The position numbers were made by a program, and so were the translations under genes. The notes under the pieces are model-generated. The model saw nothing but the letters and a program-made list of their open reading frames with translations, ran no database searches and had not been told where the DNA came from. From DAOTVC01 sp034437215 (GTDB lineage Bacteria; Chloroflexota; Anaerolineae; B4-G1; SLSP01), in NCBI GenBank assembly GCA_034437215.1, contig DAOTVC010000094.1:1-24277 (forward strand): 24,277 nt of DNA. The letters are read 5' to 3'. Below are positions 7,211 to 14,690 of the stretch, piece after piece. Numbering within the stretch: the stretch's first letter is position 1; each line of letters starts with the position of its first letter.

Positions 7211-7825
7211 TCAGTGAGGTTTGCGGACGATATAGTCGATCATGGCGCCCGGGTAGCGGGTGCCTTCCACCCAGAGCTGCAGCACGCGCTTCTCCCTGCG
7301 CAGCAGGGACCAGCCCTCGAAGTAGCCGTCCGCCTCGTCGTCCTCGAAGTAGCTGTGGAGGCTCTTGCCGCCGTGCTCCTCCTGGAGGAACTCCCCCGGC
7401 CCCACCTCCTCGCCTGCGCCGTACTCCCCGTCGTCGACGGAGAGAAGGTTGGCAAAACAGAGCCCGCCGGGCTTCAACACCCGCGCGATCTCCTGCAGCC
7501 CGCGAGCCATCTCCTCCTTGGGCAGGTGGAAGATGGTGTTGAAGGTGTAGGCAAAACTGATGCTGGTATCCGTATAGGGGAGGGCGCGCAGATCGCCGTG
7601 GAGGAGGTGCAGGTCGAGGGCGCTCGCCCGCGCAAAGTCCTGCGCCTGGCGGAGCCGCTCCTCGGAGAGCTCGACGCCGTGGGCCTCGTAGCCCTGCTGG
7701 GCAAAGAGGGCCAGCGGCGGACGGGGACCTCCCGCACCGCAGTCGAGCACGACCTTCTCCAGCGGGCTGGATTCACAGGTGCGCAGGAAGTTGTAGAGGG
7801 GTGCCGGTCCGACGTAGGGTTTCAA
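7211..7825 (-). CDS. Class I SAM-dependent methyltransferase
   Basis: The 204-residue product shows the Rossmann methyltransferase motifs in order: VVLDCGAGGPRPPLALF (motif I, SAM binding), an acidic end of strand 2 in GVELSEERL, HGDLRALPYTDTSISFAYTFNTIFHL (motifs II/III) and RVLKPGGLCFANLL (post-motif). These fit the Methyltransf_11 type, which acts on small molecules or quinones, and the substrate is unknown. The start is TTG 7825 with AAGGAAGAG upstream. No ATG is available near the N-terminus. The gene sits 23 nt after the 4Fe-4S protein gene. Confidence 0.85.
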   Translation of the reverse strand: MKPYVGPAPLYNFLRTCESSPLEKVVLDCGAGGPRPPLALFAQQGYEAHGVELSEERLRQAQDFARASALDLHLLHGDLRALPYTDTSISFAYTFNTIFHLPKEEMARGLQEIARVLKPGGLCFANLLSVDDGEYGAGEEVGPGEFLQEEHGGKSLHSYFEDDEADGYFEGWSLLRREKRVLQLWVEGTRYPGAMIDYIVRKPH

Positions 7826-7848
7826 GGTCTCTTCCTTTCTCGCTGAAG

Positions 7849-9114
7849 TTACTGGAAGCGCGCGATGAGCGCCTCCAGGTAACGGGACTTAACCTGCTCG
7901 CCGGCGAGGGCCCTCTCGATGGGGGGCAGGGCCAGAAGGGCCTGCAGGACGTTCGCCAGCGCCCGGTGGCTCCAGAGTACCTGCCGGTCGAAGATCAGCT
8001 GGTGCAGCATCCCCTTCTCGATGGCGAGCCGGACCACGCGGTGGGTGCTGTTGTAGGGGGTGACTACCCGCTCCTCACGCTCGCGCATCACGACGCCGCG
8101 GGTGGGGCAGACCCGGGCGCAGACGCCGCAACCCAGGCAGAGCTCCTCGTCGACGACGGCGCATTTCGTCGTGTGCCCCCCAGCCTCGCTCTCCACGAGG
8201 GTAATGGCGTCCATGGGGCAGTGCCGGGCGCAGAGGCCGCAGCCCTTGCAGTCTGCGGCCTGGATCTCGGGCAGGAAGTTGGTCGTCTGCATGGGGCGGA
8301 GCATCTCGAAGCGACGGGCGGCGACCAGCGCCTCGCAACAGCAGCTGCAGCAGTTGCAGATGAAGGCGACGCCCTGCCGGCTGTTCTCGCCGATCTGTAC
8401 GAGATTGTGCTCGTAGGCGCGCGCGAGGATGTCCAACCCTTCGGCGACGTCCACCTCACGGGCGAAGCCGTGTTTGGTGAGCGACTCGGCGGCGTTGTTG
8501 AAGGTCAGGCAGATATCGAGGGGGGCCTCGCAAGCGCGCTCCACCTGCTCCATCTTGAAGCGGCAGTAGCAGTTGCTCACCCCCCGGTGACTCGCCGTGC
8601 GGATCACCTCGCTGGCGCGCTCGTAGTCGAGGATCTGTGCCTCGGGCGGCAGCACCGGCTCGTGGACGAAGACGCGTCCCAGGGGCGTACCCGTATCGGC
8701 GAAGAGCTCCTTGACGAAGGCCTCCTCCTCGTTGCAGTAGCGGTAGAGGAGCTCACCGAGCACCTGCTGATCGACGTCGTCGCGCACCCGCATCATGGAG
8801 AACTCGAGGAAGCCCGCCATGGGTGGCGGCACGGTGTAGAGGCTGTGCCCGTCCTGCTCCACGTCGAGGAGGAGGGCGCGTCCCGCGAGCCCCTGCAGGA
8901 TGTCGCGCGTCGTCGCCAGGTCGAGATCCCAGAGGCGGCTCGCCGTCTCGGCACGGAAGGGCTTGATGGGCAGCCGGGCGACGAGGGCCGCCTCCCGCTC
9001 GCTGAAGAGGAGCCCCAGGATGTGGTAGAGGCTCTCCGAGGGGGGGACGCCCTGCGGGAAGCGGTTGAGCCGCTTCACCAACGCTTCGTATCCGTCGCTC
9101 GAGGGGCTCTTCAT
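7849..9114 (-). CDS. 4Fe-4S dicluster protein with additional Cys-rich segments
   Basis: The 421-residue protein has an N-terminal winged-helix-like region, then SNCYCRFKMEQVERAC and CNCCSCCCEAL (about residues 253-260), then two adjacent [4Fe-4S] ferredoxin motifs, CKGCGLCARHCP and CLGCGVCARVCP. It can therefore bind at least two cubane clusters, and the extra cysteines may bind more metal. I take it as an electron-transfer or redox-sensing protein. ATG 9114 is preferred because GAGAGGAAG lies at proper distance. An ATG at 9147 would overlap the end of nrdD and lacks a site of its own. It directly follows nrdD (19 nt), suggesting a possible electron donor to NrdG or NrdD. That role is an inference. 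Confidence 0.8.
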   Translation of the reverse strand: MKSPSSDGYEALVKRLNRFPQGVPPSESLYHILGLLFSEREAALVARLPIKPFRAETASRLWDLDLATTRDILQGLAGRALLLDVEQDGHSLYTVPPPMAGFLEFSMMRVRDDVDQQVLGELLYRYCNEEEAFVKELFADTGTPLGRVFVHEPVLPPEAQILDYERASEVIRTASHRGVSNCYCRFKMEQVERACEAPLDICLTFNNAAESLTKHGFAREVDVAEGLDILARAYEHNLVQIGENSRQGVAFICNCCSCCCEALVAARRFEMLRPMQTTNFLPEIQAADCKGCGLCARHCPMDAITLVESEAGGHTTKCAVVDEELCLGCGVCARVCPTRGVVMREREERVVTPYNSTHRVVRLAIEKGMLHQLIFDRQVLWSHRALANVLQALLALPPIERALAGEQVKSRYLEALIARFQ

Positions 9115-9133
9115 GGGCGCGCTCTTCCTCTCA

Positions 9134-12100
9134 CTAATCTTGTTCATCGACCACGACCCGCCGCCCGAACTGTTTCAATTGCTCTTCGGTATGCTCGTAG
9201 GGGCAGAAGGGGTGCTCGCCGGGGATGTAGCCGTGCACGGGGCAGACGCTGAAGGTGGGCGTGAGGGTGTAGTAGGGCAGGCGGTAGTTCTCGGCGACGG
9301 CCCGGACGAGATTCCGCGCCTGGCGCCAGTCGTCCAGCTGCTCCCCCAGGAAGATGTGGAGGACCGTCCCGCCGGTGTAGAGCGTCTGGAGGTCATCCTG
9401 GTGATCCAGCACGCCGAAGAGGTCGTCGCTGAAGGCCACCGGCAGGTGGGTGGAGTTGGTGTAGTAGGGCGCCGTCTCCGAACCCGCCGTGCGGATGTCG
9501 GGGTAGCGCTCCTTGTCGTTGCGGGCCAGCCGGTAGGTCGCGCCCTCGGCCGGGGTCGCCTCCAGGTTGTAGAGATGGCCCGTCTCCTCCTGGTAGTGGG
9601 CCAGCACATCGCGCATATACTGGAGGGTGCGTACGCCGAAGGCCCGCCCTTCGGGCTGATCGATGCCCACGCCCAGCAGGTTGAGGCTGGCCTCGTGCAT
9701 CCCGTTGAGCCCGATGGTGGAGAAGTGGTTGTTCCAGTAGCCGCCGGTCTGGGCCTTGACGCCGCGGAGGTAGTGGTGGCTGTAGGGGTAGAGCCCGCGC
9801 TCGGTAAAAGTCTCCAACATCTTGCGCTTGATCTCCAGGCTGATCCGGGCGACGTACATCAGCTGCTCCAGCCGCTGGCGGAAGTCCTCCTCGTCCTCGG
9901 CGAGATAGCCCAGCCGGGCCAGGTTCATCGTCACCACCCCCACGGAGCCGGTAAGGGGGGCGGCGGCGAAGAGCCCGCCCATCCGCTTGCGCAGCTCCCG
10001 CTGATCCAGACGCAGGCGGCAATTGTGGGTCAAGATCCCTGTAGTGCCCACGGTGAAGACCGGTTCGCCATCCGTCACCTCAAAGCAGTAGGCAACGGTG
10101 TTCGGGATACTCTCAATGGATTTGATCTTGATCCACAGTTTGTCTGCTCTCTTGTACCAAGTGTCACCGTAGTTAGCGCGATTGAGTTGATAGGTGAGGA
10201 CTGCGTAACTTGGCTCTTTTCCCAGCCGATCGGGACGCTCGTCTCGATAGATACTGGTTGTGGTGCCCAGCGTCGCCGCCAGCATGTTCAGAGATTCTAT
10301 CATCTTCGGTGATGAGGTGTAGATCCGGTGCCGGTTGCCTCCATTGGTGGCATAGTGTCCCGCGATGACACCCTCCCTAAACTCGATGCTGGTTCCGAAC
10401 AACCTGGCGCTATAGTGCTTGTTGCGTTTCTTGCCTGCGACGAAATCCTTGCACAGACCCACCGCAGCACGACAGTGAACTTTCAACGTGAGCAGTTGCG
10501 TGTCTTCATAGGTTGTCTCTGTACAGTGAGCGCCAAAATAGCCTTCGGCAATGCGTCGTAATTCCTCGACCAGCTCTTTGTTTCCTCGATTCAGAGAGAA
10601 AACCACTGTGGAGTCACCATCGAGAGAGCCGTCACCGGCGTACGCGCCGACCAAATATCCCAAGTCGCGTGTTCCTCCCTCGCCCGGGTAGGCGTTGAGT
10701 GAGTAGGGCAGGTACATACCGGTCTTCAGCTCTTCACCTTTGAGCTCCTCCACGGGATCATAATCATCTGGAGTTCTCCTCACGTAGTTCAGGTGCTCTG
10801 TGGTCATTTTGAGCTCGTGACCGTTGACCAGAGTAACCTTCAACATCCTCTGATCCAGGAACTTGTTGAACCGTCCCCGGATAAATCTGCCGTCGCTATA
10901 AATCTCATATTCTTCTTGTTTGGTGTTGCCTTCGTAGATACCCCTGATCTCCGCATATTCCAAGCCGCGCCCGCGTGTCGATCGTATCAGGACCTTCTCG
11001 TCCGCTGCGATAGGACACATTGAGCGCGCGTCCTCGGGTTGCATGTCGCTGTTGACGAAGTTCGCGAAGTAGGGGATGCCGTACTTCGCCGCCATGCGCC
11101 AGATCGGCTCGAGGTCGGGATTCTCCCAGTCGAAGTCCTTACCGATGTTGTAGGTGGGGATGGGGAAGGTGAAGACCCGGCCTTTGGCGTCCCCCTCCAG
11201 CATCACCTCGGCGAAGGCGCGGTTGATGAGGTCCATCTCCGCCTGGAACTCACCGTAGGTCTCCTCCCGCGTCTCCCCGCCGATGATCACGGGCTGATCG
11301 CGGAGCATGGGGTGGGGAGCGAGGTCCATGGTCACGTTAGTGAAGGGGGTGTTGCCAGTGATGAATACCTTGCCCCTGCGTCGCGCGATGACAGTCTGGT
11401 TTTCGGTCGTGGGGCACCAGATAACGCCCGAAAATTCGACGGTCTCGATACGTTGAATGTAGGTATCCTGATGAGCGATCAGACGTAGAATATGCAGGGG
11501 CTTTCTTCCGAGGGTGGGTTTTCGCGTGCTAACCGTAAATCCATATCCTGCATCGACGGCGATATGTTGGAGTCCATTGAGTATCTCTATATCGCTGGTA
11601 GTGATTTCGCATCCCTCGTGCCCATCGGCCTTCAGATAAGTATCGAGAAAGAGACGGGCCTGGTGTTGATCCAGGTTCTTAAGGCGATCAGGTATGAACT
11701 TGACGCTCTCTCGGGAGCCGAAGAGGGTATCCAACAAGTGATGTGACGACTCCGCATTGAGGCGAATCATACGCACTGGCTGTCCTAATGCCGGTGTTGA
11801 ATCCCTGACGCTATAGGTCAGGTCCAAGTGTTCTAGAAGCCGGATAATCTCTGCGTACTCGTCGGGACTTTTCTCTTGAGATTGGTAGATAGTGATGCGG
11901 TTGGAGTGGCGGTGTTGGTTGCTGCTCTCTTTGGTGCCTTCGGCTATGATCCACGCTACCAACCGGATTTCCTCATCGGAGATATCCCCAGGAGGATTCT
12001 CGTTCAGACCGCTGACAGGGATGATCACCGGAGACTTGTAGGTAGCGACCTGCTCGATTTCCTCAAGGACGAACATGCTCTCTGCATTGAATTTTTTGCG

Positions 12101-13132
12101 GACCACTCGGTGACCCGGCGAGATCAGCTGATCTTGAATACGGTTGCGCAGCCGGTACATAGGGCCGGAATAGGGACGCGCGAAGAGTTGCAACACGGGT
12201 TGATCCTCGATAACACCTGTCTCCAGGTTGAAGGTTTTGATGGTATCGCCAACCTGGAGATCGTCGTAGCTCTTCCAGCCCTGGGGCGTCAGAATATCCG
12301 TGTCTTCGGACAGGCATTGGAAGCCCACTCTAGTGGGTACATTTATATTGAATACAAACTCCTGAACCGCCTGTTTTACTTGCGCGTAGTTCAGGCCATC
12401 GTAGCGGATGAAGGGAGCGAGGAGGGTGTCGAAGTTGGAGACGGCGACCGCCCCTGCCGACTCGCCCTGGAGGGTGTAGAAGAAGTTGACCAGCTGGCCC
12501 AGCGCGGTGCGGAGGTGGCGCGGGGGCTTGCTCTCGATTTTGGCGGGCACGCCGCCGAAGCCCTCCTGGAGGAGATCCTGCAGATCCCACCCGCAGCAGT
12601 AGACGGAGAGCATGCCCAGATCGTGAATGTGAAGGTCGCCCTCGATGTGGGCCTCCTGCACCTCCGGCGGGTAGATGGTGTGCAGCCAGTAGCGGGCGGC
12701 GATGGAGGAGGCCAGGTAGAAGTTGAGCCCCTGCAGGGAGTAGTTCATGTTGCTGTTCTCGTTGACCCGCCAGTCGGCCCGCTGGAGGTAGTCCTCGACC
12801 AGCTTCTCTGTGTCGAGCAGCATCTGCTCGGTAGCGCGGGCGTTGGCGCGCTGCTGACGGTAGAGGATGTAGGCCTTGGCGACCTGGGGGTTGCCCGACT
12901 TGACGAGCACCTGCTCCACAATATCCTGAATCTGCTCGACGTGGGGGGGCGTCTCCCGACCTCCGAACTGATCCTTGAGGATGCCCGTCACCGCCCAAGA
13001 GATCATCTCAGCCCACGGTCGCCCCTCTCCGTTCCCCACGGCGCGGGCCGCAGCGTAGACCGCGTTCTCGATCCGTTTGCGATCGAAGTCAACAATAGAG
13101 CCGTCCCGTTTGATAACCTGTCTCACGCTCAT
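9134..13132 (-). CDS. nrdD: Anaerobic (class III) ribonucleoside-triphosphate reductase large chain with two inteins, lacking the glycyl-radical C-terminus
   Basis: The enzyme reduces ribonucleoside triphosphates to deoxynucleotides without oxygen. The 1332-residue precursor has an ATP-cone at residues 1-95 (VRQVIKRDGSIVDFDRKRIENAV) and the class III barrel (ENSNMNYSLQGLNFYLASSI, DLHIHDLGMLSVYCCGWDL, QTPFTNVTMDL after splicing, CRLRLDQREL, TGSVGVVTMNLARLGYL). It ends in a Cys/His finger (CPVHGYIPGEHPFCPYEH) plus 18 residues. Inteins occupy residues 273-594 and 706-1037, leaving a spliced protein of 678 residues. The usual glycyl-radical tail after the finger is missing and is found as a separate gene at 3624-3791. 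Start ATG 13132 has AAAGGAG 11 nt upstream. The longer frame to 13216 would begin upstream of the mapped -10 box. Confidence 0.9.
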   Translation of the reverse strand: MSVRQVIKRDGSIVDFDRKRIENAVYAAARAVGNGEGRPWAEMISWAVTGILKDQFGGRETPPHVEQIQDIVEQVLVKSGNPQVAKAYILYRQQRANARATEQMLLDTEKLVEDYLQRADWRVNENSNMNYSLQGLNFYLASSIAARYWLHTIYPPEVQEAHIEGDLHIHDLGMLSVYCCGWDLQDLLQEGFGGVPAKIESKPPRHLRTALGQLVNFFYTLQGESAGAVAVSNFDTLLAPFIRYDGLNYAQVKQAVQEFVFNINVPTRVGFQCLSEDTDILTPQGWKSYDDLQVGDTIKTFNLETGVIEDQPVLQLFARPYSGPMYRLRNRIQDQLISPGHRVVRKKFNAESMFVLEEIEQVATYKSPVIIPVSGLNENPPGDISDEEIRLVAWIIAEGTKESSNQHRHSNRITIYQSQEKSPDEYAEIIRLLEHLDLTYSVRDSTPALGQPVRMIRLNAESSHHLLDTLFGSRESVKFIPDRLKNLDQHQARLFLDTYLKADGHEGCEITTSDIEILNGLQHIAVDAGYGFTVSTRKPTLGRKPLHILRLIAHQDTYIQRIETVEFSGVIWCPTTENQTVIARRRGKVFITGNTPFTNVTMDLAPHPMLRDQPVIIGGETREETYGEFQAEMDLINRAFAEVMLEGDAKGRVFTFPIPTYNIGKDFDWENPDLEPIWRMAAKYGIPYFANFVNSDMQPEDARSMCPIAADEKVLIRSTRGRGLEYAEIRGIYEGNTKQEEYEIYSDGRFIRGRFNKFLDQRMLKVTLVNGHELKMTTEHLNYVRRTPDDYDPVEELKGEELKTGMYLPYSLNAYPGEGGTRDLGYLVGAYAGDGSLDGDSTVVFSLNRGNKELVEELRRIAEGYFGAHCTETTYEDTQLLTLKVHCRAAVGLCKDFVAGKKRNKHYSARLFGTSIEFREGVIAGHYATNGGNRHRIYTSSPKMIESLNMLAATLGTTTSIYRDERPDRLGKEPSYAVLTYQLNRANYGDTWYKRADKLWIKIKSIESIPNTVAYCFEVTDGEPVFTVGTTGILTHNCRLRLDQRELRKRMGGLFAAAPLTGSVGVVTMNLARLGYLAEDEEDFRQRLEQLMYVARISLEIKRKMLETFTERGLYPYSHHYLRGVKAQTGGYWNNHFSTIGLNGMHEASLNLLGVGIDQPEGRAFGVRTLQYMRDVLAHYQEETGHLYNLEATPAEGATYRLARNDKERYPDIRTAGSETAPYYTNSTHLPVAFSDDLFGVLDHQDDLQTLYTGGTVLHIFLGEQLDDWRQARNLVRAVAENYRLPYYTLTPTFSVCPVHGYIPGEHPFCPYEHTEEQLKQFGRRVVVDEQD
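10022..11017 (-). other. Intein 2 in NrdD (332 residues, LAGLIDADG type, second motif degenerate)
   Basis: The intein starts at the Cys of CPIAADEKVLIRS and ends FTVGTTGILTHN, followed by Cys of the C-extein (CRLRLD). The block-B motif is TTEH, and block F is VAYCFEVTDGEPVFTV. The first LAGLIDADG helix is LVGAYAGDG. The second reads IAGHYATNG, with Asn where the catalytic Asp is expected, so endonuclease activity may be lost while splicing residues remain intact. It interrupts the segment just before the probable thiyl-radical Cys of NrdD, so the reductase cannot work until this intein is removed. Confidence 0.9.
11351..12316 (-). other. Intein 1 in NrdD (322 residues, LAGLIDADG homing endonuclease type)
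   Basis: The intein begins with the nucleophile Cys in CLSEDTDILTPQGWKSYDDL and ends KVFITGN before Thr of the C-extein, so the +1 residue is Thr and the penultimate residue is Gly rather than the common His. The block-B His is in LISPGHR. Two LAGLIDADG helices are seen, LVAWIIAEG and LDTYLKADG, both with an acidic residue at the catalytic position, so the endonuclease may be active. It splits the conserved GFQ/TPFTN segment. Base composition looks clearly more AT-rich than the exteins, in keeping with later acquisition. Confidence 0.9.
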
Positions 13133-13177
13133 GGTGGTCGCTGCTCCTTTGGTAACGATATGGTGAGGCGCTCGACC

Positions 13178-13230
13178 CCCCACATATTGGGGCACACCTC
13201 TCATTATATGGCACATCTAGGGTTAAACAA
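13178..13230 (-). promoter_or_regulatory. nrdD promoter with two NrdR-box-like sites
   Basis: On the minus strand a -35 like TTGTTT (13230-13225) is 16 nt from a perfect TATAAT (13208-13203). Between them lies CCCTAGATGTGCC (about 13222-13210), and after the -10 lies CCCCAATATGTGGGG (13192-13178), which forms a CCCCA/TGGGG inverted repeat. The two centres are about 31 bp apart, three helical turns, which is the usual spacing of tandem NrdR boxes. NrdR represses ribonucleotide reductase genes in many bacteria. The match to the box consensus is partial. Confidence 0.65.
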
Positions 13231-13422
13231 ACGCGCACTGAGAGACGCGCAGATCATATACTTGAGGCAGGGGATGGACCCGCCGGTCGCCGGTTTCCCT
13301 CCTACGGTCATCTACGTCGGTTACAATGTGGGTGCTGGGGCCACGGTGTCGCGACTGGGAAAATATAGCATGATCGGACAAGCTGTCAAAGGGCCGCGGA
13401 GGTCCCGCTAAGCCCTTCATCA

Positions 13423-13450
13423 TTGACCTGCTCTCGCTTCGGTTTATACT
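13423..13450 (+). promoter_or_regulatory. Sigma-70-type promoter for the AEC transporter gene
   Basis: TTGACC (13423-13428) and TATACT (13445-13450) are separated by 16 nt and point toward the transporter gene, giving a 5' leader of about 120 nt. The rest of the divergent region (13231-13422) shows no convincing gene. Small frames there lack ribosome binding sites. Confidence 0.55.
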
Positions 13451-13580
13451 GCGGTGGAACTCTGTATTGCAGCCGCTTCGACCGGTGAGGTTTCATGGAA
13501 GTCCATACTCTGCAGACCAACAACGACATCTGTTTGACGATCGAATCTCCACCGGCTCTCTGCCTCTTCGGGGAGCGTTC

Positions 13581-14492
13581 GTGATCACGCTGCTCAACGT
13601 CATCCTGCCCGTCGTCATTGTCGCCGGAATAGCCGCGCTGGCACAGCCGTGGCTGGAGCTGGAGGTGGAGACCCTCTCGCGAGTCTCCTTCCGTCTCTTT
13701 GTCCCCGCCATCACCCTGCAGTCGCTTCTCAATCCGGCGCTGACCGTTGCGGCGCTGTGGAGGGTCGCCGCCGCCTCCCTGCTGCTCTCGGTGCTGCTGC
13801 TGCTCTTCACGGAAGGGGTGGCCCGTCTGCTGGGGTTGGAGATGGAGACCCGGGGCGCTCTGGTGATCACGGTGTTGTTGGCAAACGTGGGCGCCATGGG
13901 GCTTCCGGTGCTGAGCTTCGGCTTTGGGGAGGAGTCGCTGATTCCGGGCAGCATGGGGTTGGTGATCTTCAACGGCATCGTGATCCCGGCGGTGAGCGTC
14001 TACCTGGCGCTCCTCAGGAAGGCGCCCCTGCGCACGACCGTCCAGCGCGTGACCGGTAACCCGGTCATCTACGCCGCGCTCGTCGGCGGGGTCCTGCGGC
14101 TCCTGGATCTGGAGCTGCCCGCGGCGCTCGAGCGGGTGGTGGATCTGTTGGCGGAGGGCTCGGTGCCCGTTCTCCTCGTGGTGTTGGGGCTGCAGCTGCG
14201 GCGCAGTATGGACGTCGAATGGAGCCGCGCCTATCTGCCGGCCCTGGCCTTTCTGCTCCTGGCCCGTCTGGCCCTCGCCCCCCTGCTGGCGCTGCTCCTG
14301 GCGCGCGGGTTCGATCTACGGGGGCTCTACCGGGCGTCCTTCATCGTGCAGTCAGCGATGCCGGCGGCGATTCTGACCACGGTGCTGGCGCTTGAGTTCG
14401 ATGTCGACGCCGCCTTCGTGGCCCTGGGGATCGTCTCAACGACCCTGCTGAGCCTCCTCTCACTCACTCTCTGGCTCGGTTGGCTGCGGTAG
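13581..14492 (+). CDS. AEC (auxin efflux carrier) family transporter
   Basis: The product is about 303 residues, very hydrophobic, with roughly ten membrane segments in two halves. The first half includes NVILPVVIVAGIAALA, LFVPAITLQSLL and LVITVLLANVGAMGLPVLSFGFG. The second half starts after a charged loop and includes NPVIYAALVGGVLRLLDLELP, SVPVLLVVLGLQL and VQSAMPAAILTTVLALEFDVD. The N/G/P-rich helix breaks (LANVGAMGLPV, QSAMPAA) are hallmarks of the Mem_trans/AEC family of secondary carriers for carboxylates and other anions. The substrate is unknown. GTG 13581 is chosen because GGGGAG lies just upstream and the family starts at this first helix. The frame is open further upstream to 13467 but has no ribosome binding site there. 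Confidence 0.85.
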   Translation: MITLLNVILPVVIVAGIAALAQPWLELEVETLSRVSFRLFVPAITLQSLLNPALTVAALWRVAAASLLLSVLLLLFTEGVARLLGLEMETRGALVITVLLANVGAMGLPVLSFGFGEESLIPGSMGLVIFNGIVIPAVSVYLALLRKAPLRTTVQRVTGNPVIYAALVGGVLRLLDLELPAALERVVDLLAEGSVPVLLVVLGLQLRRSMDVEWSRAYLPALAFLLLARLALAPLLALLLARGFDLRGLYRASFIVQSAMPAAILTTVLALEFDVDAAFVALGIVSTTLLSLLSLTLWLGWLR

Positions 14493-14591
14493 GTAGCGTA
14501 AATTGTAAGCACATGTCTAAGACTGCCCTGAAAAAAACTTCTTCCACCACAGAGGACACTGAGAAAGTCAAGGAGTTTTTGCACTCTTTTT

Positions 14592-14643
14592 TCAGGAGAG
14601 CCCTGGCTGGATCAGTAAGAGCTCTCGACTTCGACTCTCCTGA
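14592..14643. repeat. 9-bp inverted repeat in the AEC-xth gap
   Basis: TCAGGAGAG (14592-14600) and CTCTCCTGA (14635-14643) are perfect inverted copies around a 34-nt loop. The surrounding gap (14493-14690) also holds a CCACCACAGAGGACACTGAG stretch, of a kind often found dispersed between genes, and the echoing words GATCCCTGAT and TAATCCCTG. No gene is visible. There is no T-run after the stem, so it is not an evident intrinsic terminator. Confidence 0.4.
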
Positions 14644-14690
14644 TCCCTGATTTCTAATCCCTGTTCACTAAATGTCCCAAGGAGACGTGA

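Noticed and set aside
7801..9252. Long plus-strand open frame opposite the 4Fe-4S gene
   Set aside because: The minus strand carries two complete ferredoxin motifs. The plus frame resembles no family and has no supported start.
9065..10312. Long plus-strand open frame opposite the end of nrdD
   Set aside because: Shadow frame rich in Val, Gly and His, while the opposite strand encodes conserved NrdD segments.
13133..13216. N-terminal extension of NrdD by 28 residues
   Set aside because: The extension would start upstream of the TATAAT box, and the ATP-cone begins naturally at ATG 13132 behind AAAGGAG.
11876..13411. Long plus-strand open frame opposite the nrdD start
   Set aside because: It is a shadow of nrdD and intein 1, has no ribosome site and an unnatural residue composition, and nrdD motifs on the other strand are unmistakable.
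13223..13423. 66-residue minus-strand frame in the divergent promoter region
   Set aside because: No ribosome site or recognisable motif, and it reads across the nrdD -35 region.
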